The notes beneath the pieces are model-generated. The model had not been told where the DNA came from and did not search any database. It saw only the letters and a list, made by a program, of their open reading frames with translations. Below, piece after piece: positions 30,818-39,110 of a stretch of 48,166 nucleotides of DNA. How positions within the stretch are numbered: the first letter of the stretch is position 1; every line of letters starts with the position of its first letter. Origin of the DNA: a virus; IMG/VR virus record IMGVR_UViG_3300025806_004101, positions 1 to 48,166 of that record, one strand, 5' to 3'. The position numbers were made by a program, and so were the translations under genes.

Positions 30818-31610
30818 TCCTAATTAAAATAAAAAAAAATGTTTAACCTTAATGGTTTAGCACCCTCTTTCTTATTAGCTCCTAGCTCCATTGGTCTCTG
30901 CATCGTTACCACAGATTTAAACATTGGTGGCAGACTTGTACTATGGTTTACTAATAAGAGTAGGGTCACGTAGTAAGGGATAGGCGACCTTAAAATATCT
31001 TTTTAACTACTTGTTGAGAACTCATATGTGTTGTACTAAACGCATTATATATTAGTATGTTATGGTACATTCCTTTCTCAAGGGAACAACACATCCAGTA
31101 TCACGACTGGTATCTTTATGTAAATTAACTTCTGTTTCGTTTTCAGCCGTTATAAATTATGAAATACTAATAGCTGTAAAATGTTACTATTGTTCACATT
31201 CTACCTTAGTACCAAGTAATCCTTTTTTATTTAATTCACAAAGGTTTCAATGTTTAACCTTTACTTTCTATTTTATTACGAGTGAACTAGCACACTCTTT
31301 CTATCATATTACTAGTTGTTAATTTTTAGAATAGTATAATGTTCTGTTAGGATATAATTTGAACTATTATTGTGTCTTTATACTATCCTATGTATTTTAA
31401 AAAACTCTTTGCCCAATTCAGCTATGGGATATGTTTCAGTAGTACTAGCAACTTAATCTTTCCTACCCTACTTTATACATCTCCAATAAACACAACTGCT
31501 GATACAGTTTAATAACAAAGACTGGTGTGCTTAATGAGAGCCAGTAGAGGAGTGGATACTTCTGTGCAATTGGGCTACATGTTATTGTTTATCTTCAATC
31601 AAAGAGTTTA
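30818..31610 (-). ncRNA. Candidate large structured noncoding RNA
   Basis: About 800 bp hold no convincing gene on either strand, although the rest of the window is almost fully coding. On the minus strand several pairings are visible: ATGTGTTGT (31086-31094) with ACAACACAT (31026-31034); ATAGTATAA (31378-31386) with TTATACTAT (31331-31339); a 7-bp hairpin AAAGGTT/AACCTTT (31240-31262); CCAGT/ACTGG; GTCTGC/GCAGAGAC. The 13-base AATGTTTAACCTT occurs twice, and GAAAGAG-x-GTGCTA also twice. A strong terminator closes it. The 5' end is not visible. Confidence 0.5.
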
Positions 31611-31615
31611 ATTAT

Positions 31616-31837
31616 TTAACCTAAGTCTTCAACCTCCTTAGGCATAAATTCAGTATTTACGTGCCCGCAACTCATGCAGGCGAATACTGGAATTGGGATA
31701 TAGGACGGTTTGCCCGTACCTGTCAGTATGCCCGAAGCTTTTCGAATATGTACTGCTTGTTGGAAGAAGTTCCCCCCGCATTCATCGCAGGTTACTCCTT
31801 TTGTTTGATTGATATCTAAGTTCATTTGTGGATCCAT
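31616..31837 (-). CDS. Zinc-ribbon phage protein
   Basis: A 73-residue protein starting MDPQMNLDINQTKGVTCDEC. It has two zinc knuckles, CDEC near residues 17-20 and CMSC near 55-58, and the segment GTGKPSYIPIPVFACMSCGH. I recall similar small proteins in T4-like marine phages. The ATG is preferred over an upstream TTG. Function unknown; single-strand nucleic acid contact is plausible. Confidence 0.65.
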   Translation of the reverse strand: MDPQMNLDINQTKGVTCDECGGNFFQQAVHIRKASGILTGTGKPSYIPIPVFACMSCGHVNTEFMPKEVEDLG

Positions 31838-31854
31838 ATTATGTGTCTTTTTTG

Positions 31855-32061
31855 TTAATCGCAAGTTTTTCTTACTTTCATTTCATCTACAGCCATTGTA
31901 TACACAACTCTAGGAGATAGTAGTGGGCAGTCTCTTGAATACTGTACCATAAGCTCTACAAGCTCTTGAGGAATTTCATAAACCCTGCTAGGTGTGAAGC
32001 TTGTATTTGATATTCTACCCTCGGCCACGAGTTCTTCGTATTTTTTTATTGAGTCACTCAT
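31855..32061 (-). CDS. Small helical phage protein
   Basis: A 68-residue protein starting MSDSIKKYEELVAEGRISNT, with EIPQELVELMVQYSRDCPLL and a C-terminal RVVYTMAVDEMKVRKTCD. The first part is helical and acidic. No family recognised. It begins on the last base of the lipoprotein stop codon (TAATG). Confidence 0.55.
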   Translation of the reverse strand: MSDSIKKYEELVAEGRISNTSFTPSRVYEIPQELVELMVQYSRDCPLLSPRVVYTMAVDEMKVRKTCD

Positions 32062-32336
32062 TACCACTCTTTATTAACACCTTTCTTCACTCTAACAGGT
32101 TCGTATAGTTGATCCCCTGTTAATATAATAGGCACGACAATTGTCTCTACAAAAAGTATGTCCAATACTATATTACCGATGTTAACCTTATATTCAATAT
32201 TTTCGTTTTTTGAATCGCTATCAAACCATCCATAAGGTTCCACTGTTACTGTTTCTCCGTCTATTACGAAATCTTTACTGTCTGCACAACTTACAAATAA
32301 AGTTAATGCTAGTACTAGGTATGTTATTTTTTTCAT
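32061..32336 (-). CDS. Secreted lipoprotein
   Basis: A 91-residue lipoprotein. The signal peptide MKKITYLVLALTLFVSC has cysteine 17 in a good lipobox (LFVSC), followed by AD. The mature part has GETVTVEPYGWFD and a beta-rich end (VLDILFVETIVVPIILTGDQ). Similar small lipoproteins with this ending occur in Bacteroidota genomes and phages, of unknown role. It has a strong promoter of its own. Confidence 0.7.
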   Translation of the reverse strand: MKKITYLVLALTLFVSCADSKDFVIDGETVTVEPYGWFDSDSKNENIEYKVNIGNIVLDILFVETIVVPIILTGDQLYEPVRVKKGVNKEW

Positions 32337-32354
32337 TTGACTTATTATATAATG

Positions 32355-32385
32355 TAAATATAGCGATTATTCTACAATTTTACAA
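32355..32385 (-). promoter_or_regulatory. Bacteroidota-type promoter
   Basis: TTG-N20-TATATTTA on the minus strand, 19 bp before the lipoprotein start codon. It lies downstream of the second 40-nt element. Confidence 0.75.
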
Positions 32386-32451
32386 CTATTTTGGCTATTC
32401 TTCACAAGAAAACCCCGCCAAGTTATTGGAAGGGCCTTACTATGTTTGTTG

Positions 32452-32491
32452 AAAATGCGCGAGGCACCTTCGGTAGAGAGAGAACGCCCCC
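32452..32491. repeat. 40-nt conserved element, copy 2
   Basis: The same element as near 1.2 kb, 36 of 40 bases identical: AAAATGCGCGAGGCACC, TTCGGTAGAGA, GAG, AACGCCCCC. It lies about 15 bp after the stop codon of the 104-residue gene and before the lipoprotein promoter. It is followed by further C residues, making ten in a row (32487-32496). Confidence 0.7.
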
Positions 32492-32505
32492 CCCCCTTGC
32501 TCTTT

Positions 32506-32820
32506 TTACTTGCTCTCTGCTACAGACTCTTTTCTGTAGTCTGTTACAAGTTTCTTAATGTTTCCAATATGCTTACGGGCATTAGCTTGTGACTTTTTAG
32601 TTTGTCCTTCATGTCCTAATACAAACGCTTCAAATTCAGCGGTAATCTGTTCAAATAATCTTTGTTTTTCACTCATCGGTTCTTGATTTTTTTCTTCTTT
32701 TGTTATTTTTGGGTATGCAAATTCGGTCATAATTAACGTACTACCCCTATACGTCCATTTATCTATTAGACCGTATTCATTCTTGTATTCTACTACTCTT
32801 TTTTTTCCTGCAATCTTCAT
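32506..32820 (-). CDS. Small basic protein next to GroEL
   Basis: A 104-residue basic protein. The N-terminal half is beta-rich (YGLIDKWTYRGSTLIMTEFA) and the C-terminal half is helical with KSQANARKHIGNIKKLV and TDYRKESVAESK. It begins on the last base of the groEL-like gene and is the last gene of the chaperonin run. Helical, lysine- and arginine-rich ends of this type are common in small phage DNA-binding proteins, but no family is certain. Confidence 0.55.
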   Translation of the reverse strand: MKIAGKKRVVEYKNEYGLIDKWTYRGSTLIMTEFAYPKITKEEKNQEPMSEKQRLFEQITAEFEAFVLGHEGQTKKSQANARKHIGNIKKLVTDYRKESVAESK

Positions 32821-34448
32821 TACATTCCAAACATACTAGGGTCTACTCCTCCCTGGGCTGCTTTCTTACCTGTACTGTGTACTACTGCCTCAGTTATTAA
32901 CATTGTCCCTGCTACTGATGCTGCATTCTCTAATGCTAGTCTTGTAACTTTAGTCGGGTCTATAATACCCTCTAAGAACATGTTTACGCTCATCTGTGTT
33001 CTCGGGTTATATCCTGCCCATGCGTCTTGTTGACTCATCACTGCATATTCGATATCTCCTATCTTATCTTTTGAGTACCCTGCGTTTATTAGTATCTGAG
33101 CAAATGGTTTTTCTATCGCTTTGATTGTAATGTCAAATCCGAGTTTCTCATCTCCAGAAATACTTTCATCAGAGATTAACTGTGCTAATACCTTAGAAGC
33201 GTTTAGTAGGGCTATTCCACCACCAGGTAGTATACCTTCTTCTAAAGCTGCTTTAGTTGCATGTAGTGCATCGTCTACTCTATCTTTCTTCTCTTTCATC
33301 TCCACTTCAGTGTGTCCGCCTACGTATACAATTGCTACGCCCCCTATAAACGAAGCTAACCTCTCTTGAAGTTTTTCGATTTCGTAAGTAGATTTGCTTT
33401 CATCAATTTGTGACTTAATCTCTTCTACTCTCCTACTGATTGCTTCCTCTTCTCCTTGTGCATCTATAATTGTAGTATGCTCTTTACCTACAGTCACTTT
33501 CTTAGCTTTTCCTAACCACTTAGCGTCGAACTTATCTAACCTCATCCCTCTTTCCGAAGAGACTACTGTTGCTCCTGTTAGTGTTGCTATATCCTCTAAG
33601 ACAGCTTTCTTTCTATCTCCAAACTCAGGTGCTTTAACTGCTGCTACTTGAAGAATGTTCCTCATCTTATTAACCACTAACGTAGATAATGCTTCGGCAT
33701 CTATGTCATCTGCAATAATGAGCAGTGATTTATTCTGTTGTGAAGCTGCTTCTAGTAGAGGCAGTAACTCTTTTACTGTACTTAGTCTCTTATCTGTAAT
33801 AAGTATTTGAGGATCCTTTAGTACTGATAGCATTGAGGTGTTATCTGTAACAAAGTACGGTGACTTGTATCCTCTATTAAACTGTATACCTTCTACAGTC
33901 TCTAAGTATGTGTCTCCTGTTCTTGATTCCTCGATTGTTACAACTCCGTCTCTACCTACCTTATCCATTGCTGCTGAGATAAGTTCTCCTACTTCCGTAT
34001 CGTTGTTAGCTGAGATTGTAGCAACTTGTTTTAGTTGATCTTCTTCGGTAATTTCTTTAGAAGTGTCTTCTAAGTAGTTTACCACTAGGTGCACTGCTCT
34101 ATCAATACCTCTTCTCACGTCTACAACATTAGATCCTTTCTTAATAGAACTCAATCCCTGTTTGTATAACTCTCTCGCTATCAAAGTAGAGGTTGTTGTA
34201 CCGTCTCCTGCTTGATCTCCTGTTTTAATAGAAGCCTGCTTTACTAGCTGTGCTCCTATATCTTCAACTTTACCTTTCAGGTCTATCGACTTTGCTACAG
34301 TAACACCGTCTTTAGTTGACCCTTGGCCTTCAATAATAACATTTCTTCCCGAAGGTCCTAAAGTCGCTACTACTGCATCTGCTAATTGATCAACTCCGCT
34401 AAGTAGTTGCTTTCTTGCTTTGTCTGAAAAAACTATTCTTTTACTCAT
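32820..34448 (-). CDS. groEL: Chaperonin GroEL (large subunit)
   Basis: A 542-residue group I chaperonin, full length. [13 protein letters not shown] (29-41), [11 protein letters not shown] (45-55), [15 protein letters not shown] with the ATP-site aspartate (77-91), and [20 protein letters not shown] (around residue 400) are the nucleotide-site signatures. It would fold phage or host proteins in the cytoplasm. The C terminus ends [10 protein letters not shown], without the GGM repeats that line the ring of cellular GroEL. It overlaps groES by eight bases. Phage-encoded GroEL with its own GroES is uncommon. Confidence 0.95.
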   Translation of the reverse strand: MSKRIVFSDKARKQLLSGVDQLADAVVATLGPSGRNVIIEGQGSTKDGVTVAKSIDLKGKVEDIGAQLVKQASIKTGDQAGDGTTTSTLIARELYKQGLSSIKKGSNVVDVRRGIDRAVHLVVNYLEDTSKEITEEDQLKQVATISANNDTEVGELISAAMDKVGRDGVVTIEESRTGDTYLETVEGIQFNRGYKSPYFVTDNTSMLSVLKDPQILITDKRLSTVKELLPLLEAASQQNKSLLIIADDIDAEALSTLVVNKMRNILQVAAVKAPEFGDRKKAVLEDIATLTGATVVSSERGMRLDKFDAKWLGKAKKVTVGKEHTTIIDAQGEEEAISRRVEEIKSQIDESKSTYEIEKLQERLASFIGGVAIVYVGGHTEVEMKEKKDRVDDALHATKAALEEGILPGGGIALLNASKVLAQLISDESISGDEKLGFDITIKAIEKPFAQILINAGYSKDKIGDIEYAVMSQQDAWAGYNPRTQMSVNMFLEGIIDPTKVTRLALENAASVAGTMLITEAVVHSTGKKAAQGGVDPSMFGM

Positions 34449-34749
34449 TGTCTTCTTCTTCTATTATTGCTAAAATTTCTCTATCTTGTACTATGTAGTA
34501 CTCTTGACCTTCGAAGTCAATTTTCATAGTCCCTAGTTTAGGAACTAACACTACGGATCCTACTTCTGCATTTACAGCAATATATGAACCGAATTCAGAC
34601 ATACGTCCTTCTCCAACAGCTATTACTTCTCCCATCTCTGGTTTCTCTTTTCCCATATCGGGAATTACAATATTACCGTATGTTTGTTCGCCTTCATCTA
34701 TAGGCTTGATTAACACACGGTCATTTTTAGGTTTAAGTATTTTACTCAT
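34441..34749 (-). CDS. groES: Co-chaperonin GroES
   Basis: A 102-residue GroES. LKPKNDRVLIKP (residues 5-16) opens the fold, then a mobile loop around DEGEQTYGNIVIPDMG, with EKPEMGEVIAVGEG and the roof; DFEGQEYYIVQDREILAII ends it. It caps the GroEL ring. About the size of host GroES, unlike the diverged T4 gp31. The -7-like box upstream lacks a clear -33 element. Confidence 0.92.
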   Translation of the reverse strand: MSKILKPKNDRVLIKPIDEGEQTYGNIVIPDMGKEKPEMGEVIAVGEGRMSEFGSYIAVNAEVGSVVLVPKLGTMKIDFEGQEYYIVQDREILAIIEEEDNE

Positions 34750-34790
34750 CTTTATAATTAGTTGTTTTATTTAATATACGAAATTTATTT

Positions 34791-35156
34791 TTAATAGTAC
34801 ACTATCTTTACAGGTATGTTGTAGTATTCACACAGGTCTATTGTGCTTTTTGTTCCTTTTGACTTTCCATCCCAAAATGCTATACATGCATTGCAGTTTT
34901 CTACAATAAACCTATTACGTAGAAAACCTGCTTTTTTACCGTGTTTATCCCAGTCAGCTGGAAATATTAGTTTAGGTGCTTTACATATGTCTGCCCAATC
35001 TTCTCCGAATGTATCTGCTCCTGGTGCTGCTCCACTTACTACTAATCCTACTTTCCCTATGTAAGGGTCCATTGCTTTGTTAAAGATAGATCTATTCCCA
35101 AAATCTCTTCCTCCTACTATTGCAAGCTTTACTCCTTCTACACCCTTAATGCCCAT
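34791..35156 (-). CDS. DUF2493/SLOG-family (YAcAr) nucleotide-binding protein
   Basis: A 121-residue protein. KLAIVGGRDFGNRSIF (residues 10-25) and VVSGAAPGADTFGEDWADI (38-56) match the DUF2493 Rossmann-like SLOG fold, related to DprA, which binds nucleotides or ssDNA. LRNRFIVENCNACIAFWDG and GTKSTIDLC complete the pattern. Phages carry such genes often, with no set function; binding of a nucleotide-derived signal has been suggested for the family. It overlaps the polymerase stop by 11 bp. Confidence 0.8.
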   Translation of the reverse strand: MGIKGVEGVKLAIVGGRDFGNRSIFNKAMDPYIGKVGLVVSGAAPGADTFGEDWADICKAPKLIFPADWDKHGKKAGFLRNRFIVENCNACIAFWDGKSKGTKSTIDLCEYYNIPVKIVYY

Positions 35157-37482
35157 CTCTCCAGTTTATTGATATTTCGGGCGGCGCTTTTAAAGTTACG
35201 CCTGGAAGTACTAAGTTGTTTTCCATTATCTCCTGTGCTATTGGTGCAAATTCTTTTGCTTGATCTTTTCTTACGTTTATAATAAGTTGATCATGCACCT
35301 GTGCTTGTACTACAGCATCGATACCCATCTCTATAGCTTTTCTGTTGATTTTTAATGCTGCTCTGTTTACAACGGATGCAGCTAAACTCTGTAACTGGTA
35401 GTTTAAGCAGTTATTTAGTCCATTCTTATAATCTCTATATAATTGGAGTACTTCTGCTTTTCCATGCACCTCTTCAAGACGTTTTCTAAATCTCCAATCT
35501 AGCATTTGATCGCCTACCTTGCTAAAGATTACTTTCACCTTAGGTAGGTGTCTAATACGCCCTACATAGTTTTTGATATAACCATGTTCCTTAACTTGCA
35601 CTCTTGATGCTTCCATCCACTCTTTTAGTTGAGGAAATCCATCTAAATACCCCTTAACAAGCACCTTAGCTTCTTTTTGAGGTATATCCAAAGTTTTACC
35701 TAGTGCAAAATCTTCCATTCCGTAGGGTACACCAAGTGCATATCCTTTTGCTTTATTTCTCTTTACTGGATCAATTTTCTTTAAGAATACTGGAGATTTA
35801 GTGTCGGGTGAAACTCCGTTAGGGTAGGTTTTTGTGTCTTGTTCTAATTTTTCAGTCTTAATTGCAATTGTTGAATAGAAATCCCATCCGTTATTGAAAA
35901 TATCTTGAAGGTTCTTATCTCCTGTAACTGAGGCGAAGCAATGTGGTTCTAGTGATGTGTAATCCGCATCAATCAGTAACCTACCTTCTCCTGATATTAG
36001 AAAAGCCCTTACTAAGTTTGTATAGTTAACGATAATGGGTACATCTTCTCCTTCTTCTTTCGGTTTTGGTAGTTGTTGTGCATCTGAACCGTACCTTCCG
36101 GAAACTGTTCCGTTCTGTTTATAGTAGAAGTAGTATCTACCGTCTTCGTTGTTATCTAAAAAACGGTCAATGTATGTCGACTTTATCTTAAGCAGTTTGT
36201 TATATATTCTAAGATTTTCTGCCCAGTCGTACGTTTTGGATAGATGCTCTATCATATCCATATCAAACTGTTCCTTACCCTTCTTAGTCTTACTCTTAGC
36301 CTTAACCCCCATATAGTTAAATACAATGTCTCCTAAGTGATCTTTTGACTGTATATTAACTAATTCACCATCATTCTCTTCCTTCCAGAGCGACATAGAT
36401 ATCCTTGCTAACTCAACTTCATCCAGCAGGTTATTATCTCCTGTCTGTAAAAACTCTTTAACCTTACTGTCTTCAAGCTCTTCTATGTTCTTCTGAGTGA
36501 GTGAGTATTTACCTGTCTTTTCTGATCTTGGCAGTGGCAGTGAGTACCTATTTACCAGTTCTTGAGCCCAATTGCCTTTATGGTTAGGCGGATACTTTTT
36601 AAAAGCTGTATCCATTACCCATTCCTTAGCTTCGGGCCTAGCCAGTATACTGCCTATTACTACTTTCTTATTTTCCTCAAGATCTTTAGTTATTTCAATT
36701 AGAGTCTTATTAAGTAGTTCCATATCTAAATCCACTCCGAAATCCTCCATTGGAATAGTTACCTCTCTGTAGATTGGCATAACTTCTTCGTTAAAGAAGA
36801 AATCTTCTAACCCCTCTTTTTCTAGTACTTTAAGAAAGTGGTAACATAGCCTGTACGTTAAATCGGTATCAGCTGATGCATATTCTGAAAGTATTTCTAG
36901 GTCTGCTTTGAAGATTTCGTAGTTCGCCTTTGTTACACTTCCTCCGTTTTTCTTAATAGACTCTTTTAACCTTATTTGCTCTTCGTTAGCTGATTTTTCA
37001 ACATCTAGTCCGATCTTATCTTGAACAGAGATAGCTAAAGGCTTTAATCCAAAGACTCCCATACCTGCTCCTTCTTCTTGAACTGTGTGAACAAGTAAGG
37101 CTGTATCAACCCAGAGCGATGGTAGTAGGTTAACCCCTAAATCGTTTTTTGTGTAACGGCAGTCAAAGGAAGCATTATGCATTATAAGCTTTTTACCTAT
37201 TAACATACCCAGTAACTTAATTGAAAGCTCTCTAGCACTAGTACCGTTAATGAACTGTTCTTCTAGTACTTGCTTCTCAGCATTCCATACAAGAATAGGT
37301 AGGTAAAAACCTACTCCAAGTTTACCCGTAACTGACCATCCTATTACTTTACCTTTCCTCATATTTAACGAGGTCGTCTCTGTATCGTAGGCTAGTGCTT
37401 CCGAATCTGCTATATGTTGAAAGAGTAATCTTAGGGTCTCTTCATCCTGTACTGTGTAATACTCTTTTTTTATTTCTTGCAT
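35146..37482 (-). CDS. Family A DNA polymerase (DNA polymerase I type)
   Basis: A 778-residue replicative-type polymerase. The 3'-5' exonuclease has AYDTETTSL (31-39), MHNASFDCRYTKNDLG and a later YASADTDLTY motif. The polymerase part has motif A DADYTSLEPHCFASVTGDK, motif B RNKAKGYALGVPYGM and motif C VQAQVHDQLI. There is no 5'-nuclease domain. Motif A has SLE-P-H in place of the usual SQIELR. It probably copies the phage genome. The next gene upstream overlaps it by 13 bp. Confidence 0.92.
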   Translation of the reverse strand: MQEIKKEYYTVQDEETLRLLFQHIADSEALAYDTETTSLNMRKGKVIGWSVTGKLGVGFYLPILVWNAEKQVLEEQFINGTSARELSIKLLGMLIGKKLIMHNASFDCRYTKNDLGVNLLPSLWVDTALLVHTVQEEGAGMGVFGLKPLAISVQDKIGLDVEKSANEEQIRLKESIKKNGGSVTKANYEIFKADLEILSEYASADTDLTYRLCYHFLKVLEKEGLEDFFFNEEVMPIYREVTIPMEDFGVDLDMELLNKTLIEITKDLEENKKVVIGSILARPEAKEWVMDTAFKKYPPNHKGNWAQELVNRYSLPLPRSEKTGKYSLTQKNIEELEDSKVKEFLQTGDNNLLDEVELARISMSLWKEENDGELVNIQSKDHLGDIVFNYMGVKAKSKTKKGKEQFDMDMIEHLSKTYDWAENLRIYNKLLKIKSTYIDRFLDNNEDGRYYFYYKQNGTVSGRYGSDAQQLPKPKEEGEDVPIIVNYTNLVRAFLISGEGRLLIDADYTSLEPHCFASVTGDKNLQDIFNNGWDFYSTIAIKTEKLEQDTKTYPNGVSPDTKSPVFLKKIDPVKRNKAKGYALGVPYGMEDFALGKTLDIPQKEAKVLVKGYLDGFPQLKEWMEASRVQVKEHGYIKNYVGRIRHLPKVKVIFSKVGDQMLDWRFRKRLEEVHGKAEVLQLYRDYKNGLNNCLNYQLQSLAASVVNRAALKINRKAIEMGIDAVVQAQVHDQLIINVRKDQAKEFAPIAQEIMENNLVLPGVTLKAPPEISINWRDGH

Positions 37483-37916
37483 GTTACCTCGTATCTTACT
37501 AGTAGTTCTGTATTACTTCTTTGGATCTTATCTCCTTCATTATATGTACCGCTCCATCTAAATTCGTTTCCGTACCTACTTCCTGATACGAAGTAACAGT
37601 CATGAGGTATCATGAAGATTCTTTCGTTTATTCCGTCAATTATCCTGATGTGATCAAAGCCGTCTTTTTTACTGTCTCCTGCATTACCTATCCGTAAAGT
37701 ACTTCCATTCATAAGGTAGTTTGTAAACTTAGTTTCTATTCTTGTATTGTCGTCTGTGATCTCATCATGACCTGTCCTATTTACAAAAGTATTACCTGCA
37801 TCTTGTGCTACCTTAACCTCTATTATTAATGCTTGAAATTTAGGATCCTCTAAAAGTATGTCGATGTTATCGTCTAACCACTTTTTCAAGTCTCCTTTAT
37901 TATATGTGTACTCCAT
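37470..37916 (-). CDS. Protein of unknown function next to DNA polymerase
   Basis: A 148-residue protein starting MEYTYNKGDLKKWLDDNIDI. TRIETKFTNYLMNG, KKDGFDHIRIIDG and RIFMIPHDCYF resemble the strand pattern of restriction-endonuclease-like folds, with a possible E-x-K. It overlaps the polymerase start by 13 bp, so the two are made together. The nuclease idea is weak and based on pattern only. Confidence 0.5.
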   Translation of the reverse strand: MEYTYNKGDLKKWLDDNIDILLEDPKFQALIIEVKVAQDAGNTFVNRTGHDEITDDNTRIETKFTNYLMNGSTLRIGNAGDSKKDGFDHIRIIDGINERIFMIPHDCYFVSGSRYGNEFRWSGTYNEGDKIQRSNTELLVRYEVTCKK

Positions 37917-37934
37917 AACCTTTTTATACTTACT

Positions 37935-38192
37935 CTAATACTCCCCGTACAGGTCAAATTTCTCTGGTTCTGGCGGTGTTGTAGTTATTGTTGTTACTGT
38001 TATTGCGTAAAGCTCTCCCTTTAGTGGGTCTAGTTTATAGGAACCTTTATGTTTAGTAGCTCTCATATAAGCGGTAAGTGCTGGTACTAGTCCTACTATT
38101 ACATTACTCGGAATAAGAGATACCATCTCCCAGCTATCCCCCGGTGGCTTCCTTGTTGCTATTAATTCTAAATGTTCCTGTACTTCTTTCAT
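37935..38192 (-). CDS. Small phage protein of unknown function
   Basis: An 85-residue protein starting MKEVQEHLELIATRKPPGDS. The middle has VIVGLVPALTAYMR and the C terminus YAITVTTITTTPPEPEKF. No family recognised. It follows the QueF gene by three bases, so it is in the modification operon. Confidence 0.5.
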   Translation of the reverse strand: MKEVQEHLELIATRKPPGDSWEMVSLIPSNVIVGLVPALTAYMRATKHKGSYKLDPLKGELYAITVTTITTTPPEPEKFDLYGEY

Positions 38193-38195
38193 AAT

Positions 38196-39110
38196 CTACT
38201 GTTGAGCTGTTTTTTTAAATAACACATCTGTATTTTCGTACCTCGGTAATACACTTTCAAGAAGATTAACCGAAGATGCCCTCACTGAATGTATGTCTAA
38301 TCCTCCTCTTCTGTTGTATATGTTCGCTACAAGAAGTTCTTCTGGTTTATATTTCTCAAGTAACGTACTGTATATGATCTCTGTCACATTTTCGTGGAAA
38401 TGTTGAGAGTCTCTAAACGAGATAATGTACTTAGTAAGGGATTCTAGTGTAGGTGCCGATGTACCGTTTATAAGTATGTAACAGTTCCCTGTATCTTTTT
38501 GATTTGTAATCTCACAATTACTCCTTAGGTTAGCTGTATGGAATGTCATAAATGTACCGGGCATTCCTGGTACTATGTCTTCCTGCAATAATTCAGGGTT
38601 TTCCTTATACTCTGTTACGTTATAACGGTTATCATCTACATTATTAAAAAGTCCCGTGTCTACCGGGTTTGTCTTAAATCTTGCTTCGTGTGCAATATGC
38701 AGGGTTGCTGTAAAAGATCCTCCTACTGCTTCAGAAAGATCGTCTTGAATTACTTGCTCTACCTCTTCTTTACTGCTAAACTTCTCTAAATCGAAAGAAT
38801 TTAAGTAAAGTTTAAATGATTTTGACTCTACCATAGATTTTGATGAGGCAAGGTACATTATCTTAAGTACTCCTGTAACCGGCATGCCGTTTGGACCTAT
38901 AAATGACATTTCGTATGCATGCCATACTTCGTAACCTACAAAGTCGGTATTGTCAATATTTGATTTTGACCTGTTAAGAGATCTTGGAAGAGGTACCAGT
39001 AGTGCCTTATCGTGCTCCTTAGGAGTTACGTACGCCTTTACTAGAGACCCGTCTCCTGCTTTTCCCAAATGTTTAGATGCTAACTCTCTTAGCTGTTCTG
39101 ATTCGTTCAT
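38196..39110 (-). CDS. queF: NADPH-dependent preQ0 reductase, QueF
   Basis: A 304-residue QueF of the two-domain (E. coli type) length, which reduces the nitrile of preQ0 (7-cyano-7-deazaguanine) to the aminomethyl of preQ1 with NADPH. SKSFKLYLNSF (96-106) is the QueF motif. LRSNCEITNQKDTG (195-208) carries the catalytic cysteine 199 and aspartate 206. HFHENVTE (237-244) and YNRRGGLDI (265-273) are the remaining signatures. Four-base overlap with the kinase gene upstream. In this setting preQ1 is meant for DNA, not only for tRNA queuosine. Confidence 0.9.
   Translation of the reverse strand: MNESEQLRELASKHLGKAGDGSLVKAYVTPKEHDKALLVPLPRSLNRSKSNIDNTDFVGYEVWHAYEMSFIGPNGMPVTGVLKIMYLASSKSMVESKSFKLYLNSFDLEKFSSKEEVEQVIQDDLSEAVGGSFTATLHIAHEARFKTNPVDTGLFNNVDDNRYNVTEYKENPELLQEDIVPGMPGTFMTFHTANLRSNCEITNQKDTGNCYILINGTSAPTLESLTKYIISFRDSQHFHENVTEIIYSTLLEKYKPEELLVANIYNRRGGLDIHSVRASSVNLLESVLPRYENTDVLFKKTAQQ

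Noticed and set aside
31062-31322. Plus-strand open frame of 86 codons in the gene-free block
   Set aside because: Its composition is odd (rich in S, F, C and T), it has no neighbours on that strand, and it overlaps the paired RNA segments. All convincing genes in the window are on the minus strand.
30818-31615. tRNA, tmRNA, RNase P RNA or group I intron in the gene-free block
   Set aside because: I looked for T-loop (TTC-x-A) contexts with a matching 5-bp stem, the tmRNA tag region, RNase P conserved blocks and the group I P7 core, and found none that fit.
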